A stretch of DNA of 5,612 bases. Origin: CAZGSG01 sp964528095 (GTDB taxonomy: Bacteria > Bacteroidota > Bacteroidia > Chitinophagales > Chitinophagaceae). The DNA is taken from the NCBI GenBank assembly GCA_964528095.1, contig CAZGSG010000381.1, positions 1 through 5,612 of the forward strand, in the 5' to 3' direction. The position numbers and the translations under genes were made by a program. Below are positions 1 through 5,397 of the stretch, one piece after another. Every line of letters starts with the position of its first letter. The first letter of the stretch is position 1. The notes beneath the pieces were generated by a model, which saw only the letters and a list, made by a program, of their open reading frames with translations, was not told the DNA's origin and searched no databases.

Positions 1-28
1 CAGTTTTCATAGGGTACGGATTAAAAAC

Positions 29-61
29 GGGCCAGGGTTTCTACCCAGGCCCTAAATTTTT
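29..61. terminator. Bidirectional intrinsic terminator hairpin
   Basis: The arms GGGCCAGGG (29-37) and CCCAGGCCC (44-52) pair around a six-base loop with a single A-A mismatch. On the plus strand the stem is followed by TAAATTTTT; on the minus strand it is followed by GTTTTTAAT. With a T-tract on both sides it could stop a plus-strand gene that ends before the window (a TAG lies at 10-12 in one frame) and also the minus-strand deacetylase. Assignment to those genes is inferred from position. Confidence 0.7.
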
Positions 62-82
62 AAGTGATAATCAACAATTTAT

Positions 83-110
83 AAGCCTTACTTCGGGCTT
101 TTTTCTTTTT
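83..110 (+). terminator. Second intrinsic terminator, plus strand
   Basis: AAGCC (83-87) pairs with GGCTT (96-100) around a short loop. A T-rich tract broken only by one C follows to about 110. On the minus strand the sequence after the hairpin has no clean T-run, so this one probably acts on plus-strand transcription, in tandem with the hairpin at 29-61. Confidence 0.6.
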
Positions 111-132
111 CCACATTTTAACTTGAGTTAGA

Positions 133-753
133 TCAAGAATTTTTTATCCCCGCAAACCGGTACCCCTTTCCTGTAAAATATTTCATCATTTCCGGCAAGA
201 AAAACTGTAATCTGGGCAATGCTTTTTCACTGTCGTGAAAAACAATGATCGATCCCGGCCGTGTATATTTGATCACATTCCGGAAACATTGATCGCCGGA
301 AAGTTTTGTATCAAAATCACCACTCAGCACATCCCACATGATGATCTTCATGCCCTGTATTTTTTTTGCCTGGGAAGAACGGATCCGGCCATATGGTGGT
401 CTGAACAGGTCCGAATGTATATAAGTCCCGGCTTCCGATACATTTTGTAAATACAGATCATCTTTTGTTTTCCATCCATTCAAATGGTCCTGGGTATGAT
501 TGCCTACAAAATGCCCCTCCCGGATAATACGCTCATATAAATGTGGATAAGCCTGTACATTTTTACCAATACAGAAAAAAGTAGCTTTTGCCCGGTATTT
601 CTTCAACACGTCCAGCACAAAGGGTGTAGCCACCGGGTGCGGACCATCATCAAAACTGAGATAGATTGTATTCCCTGTTCCATCCATACTCCATACATAG
701 GAGGGAAATATTTTTTTCAGCAACCAGGGAGTTTTGAGGAAATAGTTTTTCAT
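133..753 (-). CDS. NodB-family polysaccharide deacetylase
   Basis: This is a carbohydrate esterase family 4 (NodB homology) protein, which removes N- or O-acetyl groups from polysaccharides such as chitin oligomers or peptidoglycan using a divalent metal. Counting from the ATG at 753 it has 206 residues, about one NodB domain with little else. All five CE4 motifs are visible: LSFDDGP (32-38; D35 the likely base, D36 a metal ligand), NHTQDH (85-90; H86 and H90 metal ligands), RPPYG (118-122), MWDVLSGDFD (139-148) and IIVFHDS (169-175; H173). It should therefore be active. The frame stays open upstream to a TTG at 774, but the ATG at 753 is preferred: the protein then begins MKNYFLKTPWLLKK, and a promoter-like TATCTTCG lies between the two candidate starts. 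No convincing signal peptide is seen; the hydrophobic stretch near the N-terminus is short. The polymer acted on cannot be told. It is divergent from gltX across the palindromic repeat. Confidence 0.93.
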   Translation of the reverse strand: MKNYFLKTPWLLKKIFPSYVWSMDGTGNTIYLSFDDGPHPVATPFVLDVLKKYRAKATFFCIGKNVQAYPHLYERIIREGHFVGNHTQDHLNGWKTKDDLYLQNVSEAGTYIHSDLFRPPYGRIRSSQAKKIQGMKIIMWDVLSGDFDTKLSGDQCFRNVIKYTRPGSIIVFHDSEKALPRLQFFLPEMMKYFTGKGYRFAGIKNS

Positions 754-760
754 TGAAGAA

Positions 761-768
761 CGAAGATA
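761..768 (-). promoter_or_regulatory. Possible -7 promoter box of the deacetylase gene
   Basis: Read on the minus strand this is TATCTTCG, one base off the Bacteroidota -7 consensus TAnnTTTG, ending 7 bases before the ATG at 753. No good -33 TTTG is seen at the usual spacing. If real, the transcript would have a leader of only a few bases and the TTG at 774 would lie upstream of the mRNA start. Confidence 0.3.
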
Positions 769-784
769 CGGCAAGCTGGGGATT

Positions 785-909
785 GGATACTGGATGTTGG
801 ATACTGGATGTTGGATATTAGATGGAGGATATTAGATGGAGGATGTTTGAAACCATCCGGGGTCTTATATCCAACATCCTCCATCTAATATCCAACATCC
901 AATATCCAA
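785..909. repeat. Heptad-based tandem and inverted repeat (large palindrome)
   Basis: The left part is four 14-bp units in head-to-tail order: GGATACTGGATGTT at 785-798 and 799-812, then GGATATTAGATGGA at 813-826 and 827-840. Each unit is two 7-bp words of the type GGATRYT or its variant AGATGGA. The right part, 873-907, is the same words in reverse complement: AACATCC, TCCATCT, AATATCC, AACATCC, AATATCC. Bases 797-830 pair with 876-909 with a single mismatch (C804 opposite A), giving a 34-position stem and a 45-base loop that holds a further minor stem (GGATG 841-845 with CATCC 854-858). It fills most of the gap between two divergent genes. It contains no coding sequence and is not followed by a T-tract on either strand, so it does not look like a simple terminator. 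Similar GGAT-type intergenic repeats are, to my recollection, common in Chitinophagaceae; the role is unknown. Confidence 0.9.
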
Positions 910-948
910 TTAATCTCCTTCTTACAAACCAAAGCATCCAGCTTCCAG

Positions 949-956
949 TATCTTTG
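949..956 (+). promoter_or_regulatory. -7 promoter box of gltX
   Basis: TATCTTTG matches the Bacteroidota sigma-A -7 consensus TAnnTTTG exactly. It ends 5 bases before the gltX ATG at 962, so transcription would begin within a few bases of the start codon. No clear -33 TTTG is seen 17-23 bases upstream. There is no Shine-Dalgarno sequence between the box and the ATG. Confidence 0.6.
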
Positions 957-961
957 CACCT

Positions 962-2482
962 ATGAATAAAAAAGTCAGGGTTCGTTTTGCTCCTTCGCCT
1001 ACTGGTGGCTTGCACCTGGGTGGTATGAGGACTGTGTTATACAATTATTTGTTTGCTAAACAACAGGGTGGAGATTTTATCCTGCGTATAGAAGATACCG
1101 ACCAGAGCCGTTATGTAGCGGGAGCCGAACAGTATATTCTTGATTGCCTGAAATGGGCCGGCCTCGAACCCGATGAGAGCCCCGTGCATGGTGGTGCATA
1201 TGGTCCTTATCGGCAAAGCGAACGAAAAAACCTGTACAGGAAATATGCAGAGCAGCTTGTTGCAAATGGCCAGGCTTACTATGCCTTCGATACACCGGAA
1301 GATCTGGAAAAAATGCGGCAGGATTTTAAGACTGATCAAAATCCTTCTCCCCAGTATGATCATAGCATTCGTCAAAAAATGCGGAACTCGCTGGTACTGG
1401 CTGCAGATGAAACAAAAAAATTACTTGATGCCGGTACCCGTCATGTGATCCGCATACGGATGCCGGAAAATGAAACCATCTCTTTTACAGATATGATCCG
1501 TGGTGAAGTGAAATTCGATACCACCGTGGTAGATGATAAAGTGCTGCTGAAAGCAGACGGTATGCCTACTTACCACCTGGCTGTAGTGGTGGATGATCAG
1601 TTGATGCAGATCACGCACGCATTTCGTGGTGAAGAATGGTTGCCCAGCGCACCCGTGCATGTGTTGTTATGGAAATATTTATTCGGCCTGGAAAATATGC
1701 CGCAATGGGCACACCTGCCATTGATATTGGGACCCAATGGAAAGCTGAGCAAAAGAGATGGGGCGAAATATGGCTTTCCTGTATTTGCCATGAACTGGAC
1801 CGATCCAAAAACCGGCGAGCTGACCGAGGGCTTTAAAGAAAAAGGTTTTCTGCCTCAGGCATTCAATAATTTGATGGCTTTGCTGGGTTGGAATGATGGT
1901 ACCGAACAGGAGCTATTTAGCCTGGAAGAGCTGGTTCAGAAGTTCACGCTGGAAAGAGTACATAGTGCCGGCGCCAGGTTTGATTATGAAAAAGCCAAAT
2001 GGTTCAATCATGAATGGATAAAAAAATCAACTGTTGAAGAGCTGACACCCGTGGTCAGGTCCCTGTTTATTGAAAAAGGGATCACCCTACCTGCTGATGA
2101 AAAATTTCTAAGCGTATTAGGGCTTATAAAGGATCGTTGCACACTGCTGACTGATTTTACAGAACAGGCCGGTTTCTTTTTTGAAGCACCTGTCGCATGG
2201 GATGTAGACGCGGTAAAACCGAAATGGAACGACAACAAGAAAAAATTCTTTACTTTATTTATAGAAGAACTGGAAGCGATCCCTGATTTCGAAAGCGCAT
2301 TTATCGAAGATGGTTTTAAAAAACTGGCCGTACAGGAAAATATAAAACCAGGGGAATTGCAATTGCCATTTCGTATCATGCTGGTGGGTGGTAAATTCGG
2401 ACCGCCGGTCTTCGATATAGCGGCAGTGTTAGGAAAAGAAGAAACGATTGTAAGGATCAGGAAGGCGCTGGAATTATTTTAA
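962..2482 (+). CDS. gltX: Glutamyl-tRNA synthetase (GluRS)
   Basis: This cytoplasmic class I aminoacyl-tRNA synthetase charges tRNA(Glu) with glutamate using ATP. The 506 residues match the usual length for Bacteroidota GluRS. The HIGH-type ATP motif is HLGG (18-21) in the context APSPTGGLHLGG. The KMSKS-type loop is KLSKR (261-265), preceded by LILGPNG. The Rossmann catalytic domain covers about residues 1-320, and the helical anticodon-binding region runs from about 340 to the end, closing with a conserved-looking PFRIMLVGGKFGPPVFDI stretch. The segment where Escherichia coli GluRS has zinc-binding cysteines reads AYYAFDTPEDLEKMR here, without cysteines, so this is a Zn-less form, which is common in the family. 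The ATG at 962 is the natural start because it directly precedes KKVRVRFAPSPTG. The gene appears to stand alone, with a promoter box 5 bases before the start. Whether it also charges tRNA(Gln) cannot be judged from the window. Confidence 0.98.
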   Translation: MNKKVRVRFAPSPTGGLHLGGMRTVLYNYLFAKQQGGDFILRIEDTDQSRYVAGAEQYILDCLKWAGLEPDESPVHGGAYGPYRQSERKNLYRKYAEQLVANGQAYYAFDTPEDLEKMRQDFKTDQNPSPQYDHSIRQKMRNSLVLAADETKKLLDAGTRHVIRIRMPENETISFTDMIRGEVKFDTTVVDDKVLLKADGMPTYHLAVVVDDQLMQITHAFRGEEWLPSAPVHVLLWKYLFGLENMPQWAHLPLILGPNGKLSKRDGAKYGFPVFAMNWTDPKTGELTEGFKEKGFLPQAFNNLMALLGWNDGTEQELFSLEELVQKFTLERVHSAGARFDYEKAKWFNHEWIKKSTVEELTPVVRSLFIEKGITLPADEKFLSVLGLIKDRCTLLTDFTEQAGFFFEAPVAWDVDAVKPKWNDNKKKFFTLFIEELEAIPDFESAFIEDGFKKLAVQENIKPGELQLPFRIMLVGGKFGPPVFDIAAVLGKEETIVRIRKALELF

Positions 2483-2583
2483 TCCTGTTGCCCCCTGTCT
2501 TTTTATTAACTCCATCACCGTTAGAAAATCGGCGGAGCCTGGTGTCTTGGTAATAATGAGGGGCGCTGGAAGCAACTATTTAC

Positions 2584-2653
2584 AATCAAAATGCAAAATC
2601 CAAAAACAGGCTCCATTTATCGAAGTGTATTTTTGAATTTTGCACTTTTAATT
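2584..2653. repeat. A/T-rich imperfect palindrome downstream of gltX
   Basis: The left arm 2584-2607 (containing AAAATGC, then AAAATCC, at exactly 7-base spacing) pairs with the right arm 2627-2653 (containing GTATTTTTGAATTTTGCAC) with two mismatches and three bulged bases, around a 19-base loop. The right arm is followed by more A/T-rich sequence up to 2660. It could weakly end gltX transcription, or be a dispersed intergenic repeat like the heptad palindrome at 785-909. The rest of the gap 2483-2700 holds no other structure I can support apart from the promoter-like box at 2671. Confidence 0.6.
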
Positions 2654-2670
2654 TTTAATTCGAAGAACCG

Positions 2671-2678
2671 TATTTTTG
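2671..2678 (+). promoter_or_regulatory. -7 promoter box of the B12-binding gene
   Basis: TATTTTTG matches TAnnTTTG and lies 22 bases before the ATG at 2701. The surroundings are A/T-rich, so a chance match is more likely here than at gltX, and no -33 TTTG sits at the normal distance. AAGGGA at 2691-2696 could serve as a ribosome binding site. Confidence 0.4.
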
Positions 2679-2700
2679 AGCCGATCAAACAAGGGATTGC

Positions 2701-3120
2701 ATGTCAGAACAATTAAACAGACCGGTACGCGTATTAGTCGCCAAAGTAGGATTGGATGGCCATGACCGTGGCGCGAAAGTAATCGCTACCGCCCTGCGGG
2801 ATGCCGGTATGGAAGTGATCTATACCGGTCTGCGCCAGACACCGGAGATGGTCGTAAATGCAGCCCTGCAGGAAGATGTGGACGCGATCGGCATCAGCAT
2901 TCTATCAGGTGCTCATATGACTGTTTTCCCCAAATTAATCGCGTTGATGAAAGAAAAAAAGATGGATGATGTATTGCTGACTGGTGGCGGCATCATTCCT
3001 GAAGAAGATATGCAGGTACTGAATGATTCAGGAGTTGGAAAATTATTCCCCCCCGGCACGTCCACGGCCGATATTGCTTCTTATATTAAGAGTTGGGTGA
3101 AAGAACACCGAAGCTTCTAG
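2701..3120 (+). CDS. Cobalamin-binding small subunit of an acyl-CoA mutase
   Basis: This is a free-standing B12-binding domain of 139 residues, of the type found at the C-terminus of methylmalonyl-CoA mutase. Such domains hold adenosylcobalamin in base-off/His-on form for radical carbon-skeleton rearrangements of acyl-CoAs. The full signature is present: DGHDRG (19-24, the DxHxxG motif with H21 as lower cobalt ligand), SIL (66-68, the SxL motif) and GGG (95-97). The domain covers nearly the whole protein, and no catalytic TIM barrel is attached. In known split enzymes (isobutyryl-CoA mutase, 2-hydroxyisobutyryl-CoA mutase, archaeal methylmalonyl-CoA mutase) such a subunit pairs with a large substrate-binding subunit of over 500 residues; none is encoded in this window. 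Strong similarity to mutase C-termini (KVGLDGHDRGAKVIA) argues against a methyltransferase or sensor role. The ATG is preceded by AAGGGA, and a strong terminator follows. The exact substrate is unknown. Confidence 0.9.
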   Translation: MSEQLNRPVRVLVAKVGLDGHDRGAKVIATALRDAGMEVIYTGLRQTPEMVVNAALQEDVDAIGISILSGAHMTVFPKLIALMKEKKMDDVLLTGGGIIPEEDMQVLNDSGVGKLFPPGTSTADIASYIKSWVKEHRSF

Positions 3121-3171
3121 CTAAGAGGTGAAAAAAGGAAGGAGTTAAAGAGAAGAAGTTTCATAATTTAT

Positions 3172-3208
3172 AACGTTCTGTTTAAGCAGGACGCTTTTCT
3201 TTTTTTTA
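3172..3208 (+). terminator. Intrinsic terminator after the B12-binding gene
   Basis: CGTTCTG (3174-3180) pairs with CAGGACG (3187-3193), seven pairs with one G-T wobble, around the loop TTTAAG. A long T-tract interrupted by two C bases runs from 3195 to 3207. It lies about 50 bases after the stop at 3120, behind a purine-rich stretch, and separates the B12-binding gene from the genes that follow. Confidence 0.85.
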
Positions 3209-3362
3209 ATTCAAGAGAGAAAGTGCATTTCTTGCTGGCAGACCCATTCTATTTCAGGTGTTTTCGCTTCATTAAAATACAATTTGGCTGGCTTTTTCAC
3301 CCTTTGGTGCACTCATAAGCACCGTTGGCGCAACCTATTGTTTCCGGCAGGCTTTGTTACCG
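3209..3362. other. Intergenic stretch with a possible 33-residue minus-strand ORF
   Basis: No supported gene. On the minus strand a GTG at 3312 opens a 33-codon frame ending at 3211 (tail KLYFNEAKTPEIEWVCQQEM, then HFLS). It reads like plausible protein, but it has no clear promoter box and no recognised family. On the plus strand GGTGC (3306-3310) and GCACC (3319-3323) can form a small stem. Treat both as unproven. Confidence 0.2.
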
Positions 3363-3370
3363 CACCTTTG
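3338..3370 (+). promoter_or_regulatory. Possible promoter of the small membrane protein gene
   Basis: CACCTTTG (3363-3370) differs from the TAnnTTTG consensus at one position. A TTG at 3338-3340 lies 22 bases upstream, within the 17-23 range seen for the -33 element. The ATG at 3399 follows 28 bases later. The match is modest. Confidence 0.35.
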
Positions 3371-3398
3371 CATCCGCAAGTAAACAAACCTCCTTTTT

Positions 3399-3650
3399 AT
3401 GAAACAGTTCATCACTAATAACAGGCATAAAGTATTGCAGGGCGTACCCTCTGCCTTATTGATCTCTTTTTCGATTTATCTTTTTCTCCGGATCATTTTT
3501 CATGATTTTCCTATGTCATGGAGCGAGGAGATCTTTTTTTTTCTGAAAGTAAATGTGATCGGCAGCCTGTTGATCATAATGGCAACCGGCAGTTGCACGG
3601 GTATGCATTCCCTGTACAAAAAATACAGAAAGCAGGGACATGCTGCTTAG
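3399..3650 (+). CDS. Small two-helix membrane protein of unknown function
   Basis: The 83 residues contain two likely membrane segments, about residues 17-35 (PSALLISFSIYLFLRIIF region) and 46-66 (FFFLKVNVIGSLLIIMATGS region). A short loop with acidic residues (SWSEE) joins them. A basic N-terminus (MKQFITNNRHK) and a basic C-terminal tail (YKKYRKQGHAA) flank them, suggesting that both ends face the cytoplasm. I recognise no family and there are no catalytic motifs. The ATG at 3399 is the first start after the promoter-like box and gives a sensible topology. The gene lies 38 bases before the crotonase, whose own promoter box falls just after this stop codon, so the two may be transcribed separately or by read-through. 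The clean frame, hydrophobic pattern and position between terminator and next gene support a real gene; function cannot be assigned. Confidence 0.65.
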   Translation: MKQFITNNRHKVLQGVPSALLISFSIYLFLRIIFHDFPMSWSEEIFFFLKVNVIGSLLIIMATGSCTGMHSLYKKYRKQGHAA

Positions 3651-3667
3651 TTCGCACAAGTATTGCC

Positions 3668-3675
3668 TAATTTTG
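3668..3675 (+). promoter_or_regulatory. -7 promoter box of the crotonase gene
   Basis: TAATTTTG matches TAnnTTTG exactly, in the 38-base gap before the crotonase ATG and 13 bases from it. TTAG at 3647-3650 is a weak -33 candidate at 17-base spacing; it overlaps the stop codon of the upstream small gene. Confidence 0.55.
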
Positions 3676-3688
3676 AAAAAAATAAGGT

Positions 3689-4468
3689 ATGTATACTTCA
3701 TTGATCACTGCACTGGAAAACGGGATATTCATTATTACGATCAATCGTCCTGATAAACTGAATGCGCTAAATAAAACAGTGATCAGTGAACTGGGTGATG
3801 CTATTGCTGAAGTATATACGAACCCCGAAATAAAATCCGCTATCATTACAGGTAGTGGCCCCAAAGCTTTTGTAGCAGGCGCGGATATCAGCGAGTTTAC
3901 CGCACTTGATGCAAGGGGAGGTAAAGCGTTGGCGCAACATGGTCAGGATCTTGTCTTCTCTAAAATTGAGAATTGTCCCAAACCCATTATTGCTGCTGTA
4001 AACGGATTTGCATTGGGTGGTGGCTGCGAATTGGCGATGGCCTGTCATTTTCGTGTAGCCGCTGCGAATGCAAAATTCGGTCAGCCGGAAGTAAACCTGG
4101 GCCTGATACCCGGTTATGGTGGCACACAACGGCTTGTGCAACTGGTTGGCAAGGGGCGCGCAATAGAATTACTTATTACCGGTAATATGATTGACGCGGC
4201 TACGGCACTTCAGTATGGTTTGGTCAATCATGTTACCACAACAGAAGAATTGCTGGAAAAAACAAAGTCGATCCTCACACTTATCAATTCAAAAGCTCCA
4301 CTGGCTGTAGCGGGTTGTATAAAAGCAGCCAATGCGGTTTATGATGAAAAGGTGGATGGATTCGCGACTGAGATAAATCTTTTCGGTGAGTTATTTGACA
4401 CAGCGGATGCCAAGGAAGGAGCCGCTGCATTCCTTGAAAAAAGAAAGGCTGAATTTAAAGGAGTATAA
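3689..4468 (+). CDS. Enoyl-CoA hydratase (crotonase family)
   Basis: This 259-residue protein is of classic short-chain enoyl-CoA hydratase size and very probably adds water to 2-enoyl-CoA in beta-oxidation or a related acyl-CoA route in the cytoplasm. Family features appear in order: NRPDKLNAL (19-27), AFVAGADI (60-67, oxyanion-hole and CoA-binding region), FALGGGCELAMAC (107-119, second oxyanion glycine and E114), FGQPEVNLGLIPGYGGTQRL (130-149, E134), and a C-terminal EGAAAFLEKRKAEF (about residues 243-256) that closes the CoA site. E114 and E134 correspond to the two catalytic glutamates of rat mitochondrial hydratase, so hydratase activity is favoured over isomerase-only members, which lack one of them. 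3-Hydroxybutyryl-CoA dehydratase (crotonase proper) is an equally good name. It has its own promoter box and converges on the phosphoesterase with 26 bases between stops. The B12 subunit upstream also handles CoA esters, but a terminator lies between them. Confidence 0.95.
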   Translation: MYTSLITALENGIFIITINRPDKLNALNKTVISELGDAIAEVYTNPEIKSAIITGSGPKAFVAGADISEFTALDARGGKALAQHGQDLVFSKIENCPKPIIAAVNGFALGGGCELAMACHFRVAAANAKFGQPEVNLGLIPGYGGTQRLVQLVGKGRAIELLITGNMIDAATALQYGLVNHVTTTEELLEKTKSILTLINSKAPLAVAGCIKAANAVYDEKVDGFATEINLFGELFDTADAKEGAAAFLEKRKAEFKGV

Positions 4469-4494
4469 ACAACTACTACAAATTCTTCTACAAG

Positions 4495-5313
4495 CTATAT
4501 GACAGCCTGGTTGATCCGTTGTACAGGATTAAGAATATAAGTAGTGATGGAATTATCCTTCATCAGTTCTACAACCCGGAATCCCCGGTAGCTTGTACCC
4601 CAATCACCTCCAAAATGGGCATCAAATATAAAGGGAATATCATTTTTCATCTTTATGCCCTCTTCATCATGGTCGTGCCCGTTGAATACGGCGCGAATAT
4701 TTTTATATTTTGCAAACAGCTCAAATAGTTCCGGGCAATCCACCCCATATTTGGTTTGTTTCCCCGGGTTGATATGAATGAATATAAAAACATTCTGCTG
4801 ACGCTTATGCTCTTCTAATTTCCGTGCAAACCATTTTACATCAGGGCAGAGATAGGTTCCTTTCTCATCAGAAGTAGTGCCTACCAAAAAACTGTTTTTC
4901 TTTATGCTGAAATCGAAATTGACCGGCATGTTCCAGATGGTTTGCCACTCGTCAGCGTTTACATGATCATGATTACCCTGGCTCACATAATATTTCATCG
5001 ATAAAGCATCCAGTGCCTTTTTGGCTGCAGGAAAATGTTTTTTATCATCATGAATGATATCTCCGTTGATGACACAAAAAGAGAAAGGATCTGCCGCATG
5101 TTCTTCATTGATACGGGTAACGATCGTTGAAAAGAAATTTTCATAATCCGTATTCGCAAGACCGTAATGACCATCTGAAGCCACTACGAACCGTAGTTTT
5201 ACCTTTCTCTTATGTTCTTCTGATAAATAATAGTTAGTCGCTTTTACTACTTTACCATTGGCAAGTAATAAAAAAGCCGGAACGGCCAGCCGGATAAATT
5301 CTTTACGTTTCAT
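4495..5313 (-). CDS. Exported calcineurin-like metallophosphoesterase
   Basis: This 272-residue protein has the complete two-metal calcineurin-like phosphoesterase motif set: SDGH (46-49; D47 and H49), NGDIIHDD (83-90; D85), GNHDH (113-117; N114 and H115), FIHINPG (178-184; H180) and NGHDHD (211-216; H213 and H215). An active phosphatase or phosphodiesterase is therefore expected. The N-terminus MKRKEFIRLAVPAFLLLANG has a basic start and a hydrophobic core, with a plausible cleavage after KVVKA (21-25), pointing to export to the periplasm. The KRKEFIR start resembles a Tat motif with Lys in place of the first Arg; a Sec signal is also possible. No lipobox cysteine is present. The substrate is unknown; CpdA-like cyclic nucleotide phosphodiesterases and secreted phosphoesterases share these motifs. 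The ATG at 5313 gives the signal peptide directly. The gene lies 84 bases downstream of the DUF1080 gene on the same strand, with no TAnnTTTG box seen in between, so co-transcription is plausible. Confidence 0.92.
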   Translation of the reverse strand: MKRKEFIRLAVPAFLLLANGKVVKATNYYLSEEHKRKVKLRFVVASDGHYGLANTDYENFFSTIVTRINEEHAADPFSFCVINGDIIHDDKKHFPAAKKALDALSMKYYVSQGNHDHVNADEWQTIWNMPVNFDFSIKKNSFLVGTTSDEKGTYLCPDVKWFARKLEEHKRQQNVFIFIHINPGKQTKYGVDCPELFELFAKYKNIRAVFNGHDHDEEGIKMKNDIPFIFDAHFGGDWGTSYRGFRVVELMKDNSITTYILNPVQRINQAVI

Positions 5314-5397
5314 TTTATAAATAGGTTATAAAAATAATAATCCTGTTGCTGAATGCGCCGTTAAGAAATAGTTACTGCCTGTGTGAATATTCTTCTT

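Noticed and set aside
29..61. Possible tRNA or structured RNA in the G/C-rich hairpin at the left edge
   Set aside because: There is only a single stem-loop with flanking T-tracts, no cloverleaf or conserved T-arm; a terminator explains it fully.
754..774. Longer deacetylase start at TTG 774
   Set aside because: It adds seven residues (MPYLRSS) with no ribosome binding site, and a promoter-like box lies downstream of it; the ATG at 753 gives a family-like N-terminus.
785..909. CRISPR-like array
   Set aside because: The repeats are contiguous 7/14-bp units without spacers and are inverted across a loop; there are no cas genes.
818..1015. Minus-strand 65-residue ORF across the palindrome and the gltX start
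   Set aside because: Half of it is translation of the heptad repeat (WMLDIRWRMLDIRPRM) and the rest is antisense to conserved gltX coding sequence.
2008..2379. 123-residue minus-strand ORF inside gltX, and a 124-residue one inside the crotonase (3767-4141)
   Set aside because: Both are antisense shadows of strongly conserved genes, with low-complexity, unmotivated translations and no promoter evidence.
2474..2575. Minus-strand open stretch of 33 codons after gltX, with protein-like text (ending LTVMELIKRQGATGLK)
   Set aside because: It overlaps the gltX 3' end, is closed by a TAG just upstream, has no good start or promoter box and matches no family I know. It might be a gene remnant, but the sequence alone does not support that over chance.
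3124..3158. Purine-rich stretch with ribosome-site-like GGAAGGAG after the B12-binding gene
   Set aside because: No start codon or open frame follows at a usable distance; the terminator comes next. It is most likely untranslated 3' sequence.
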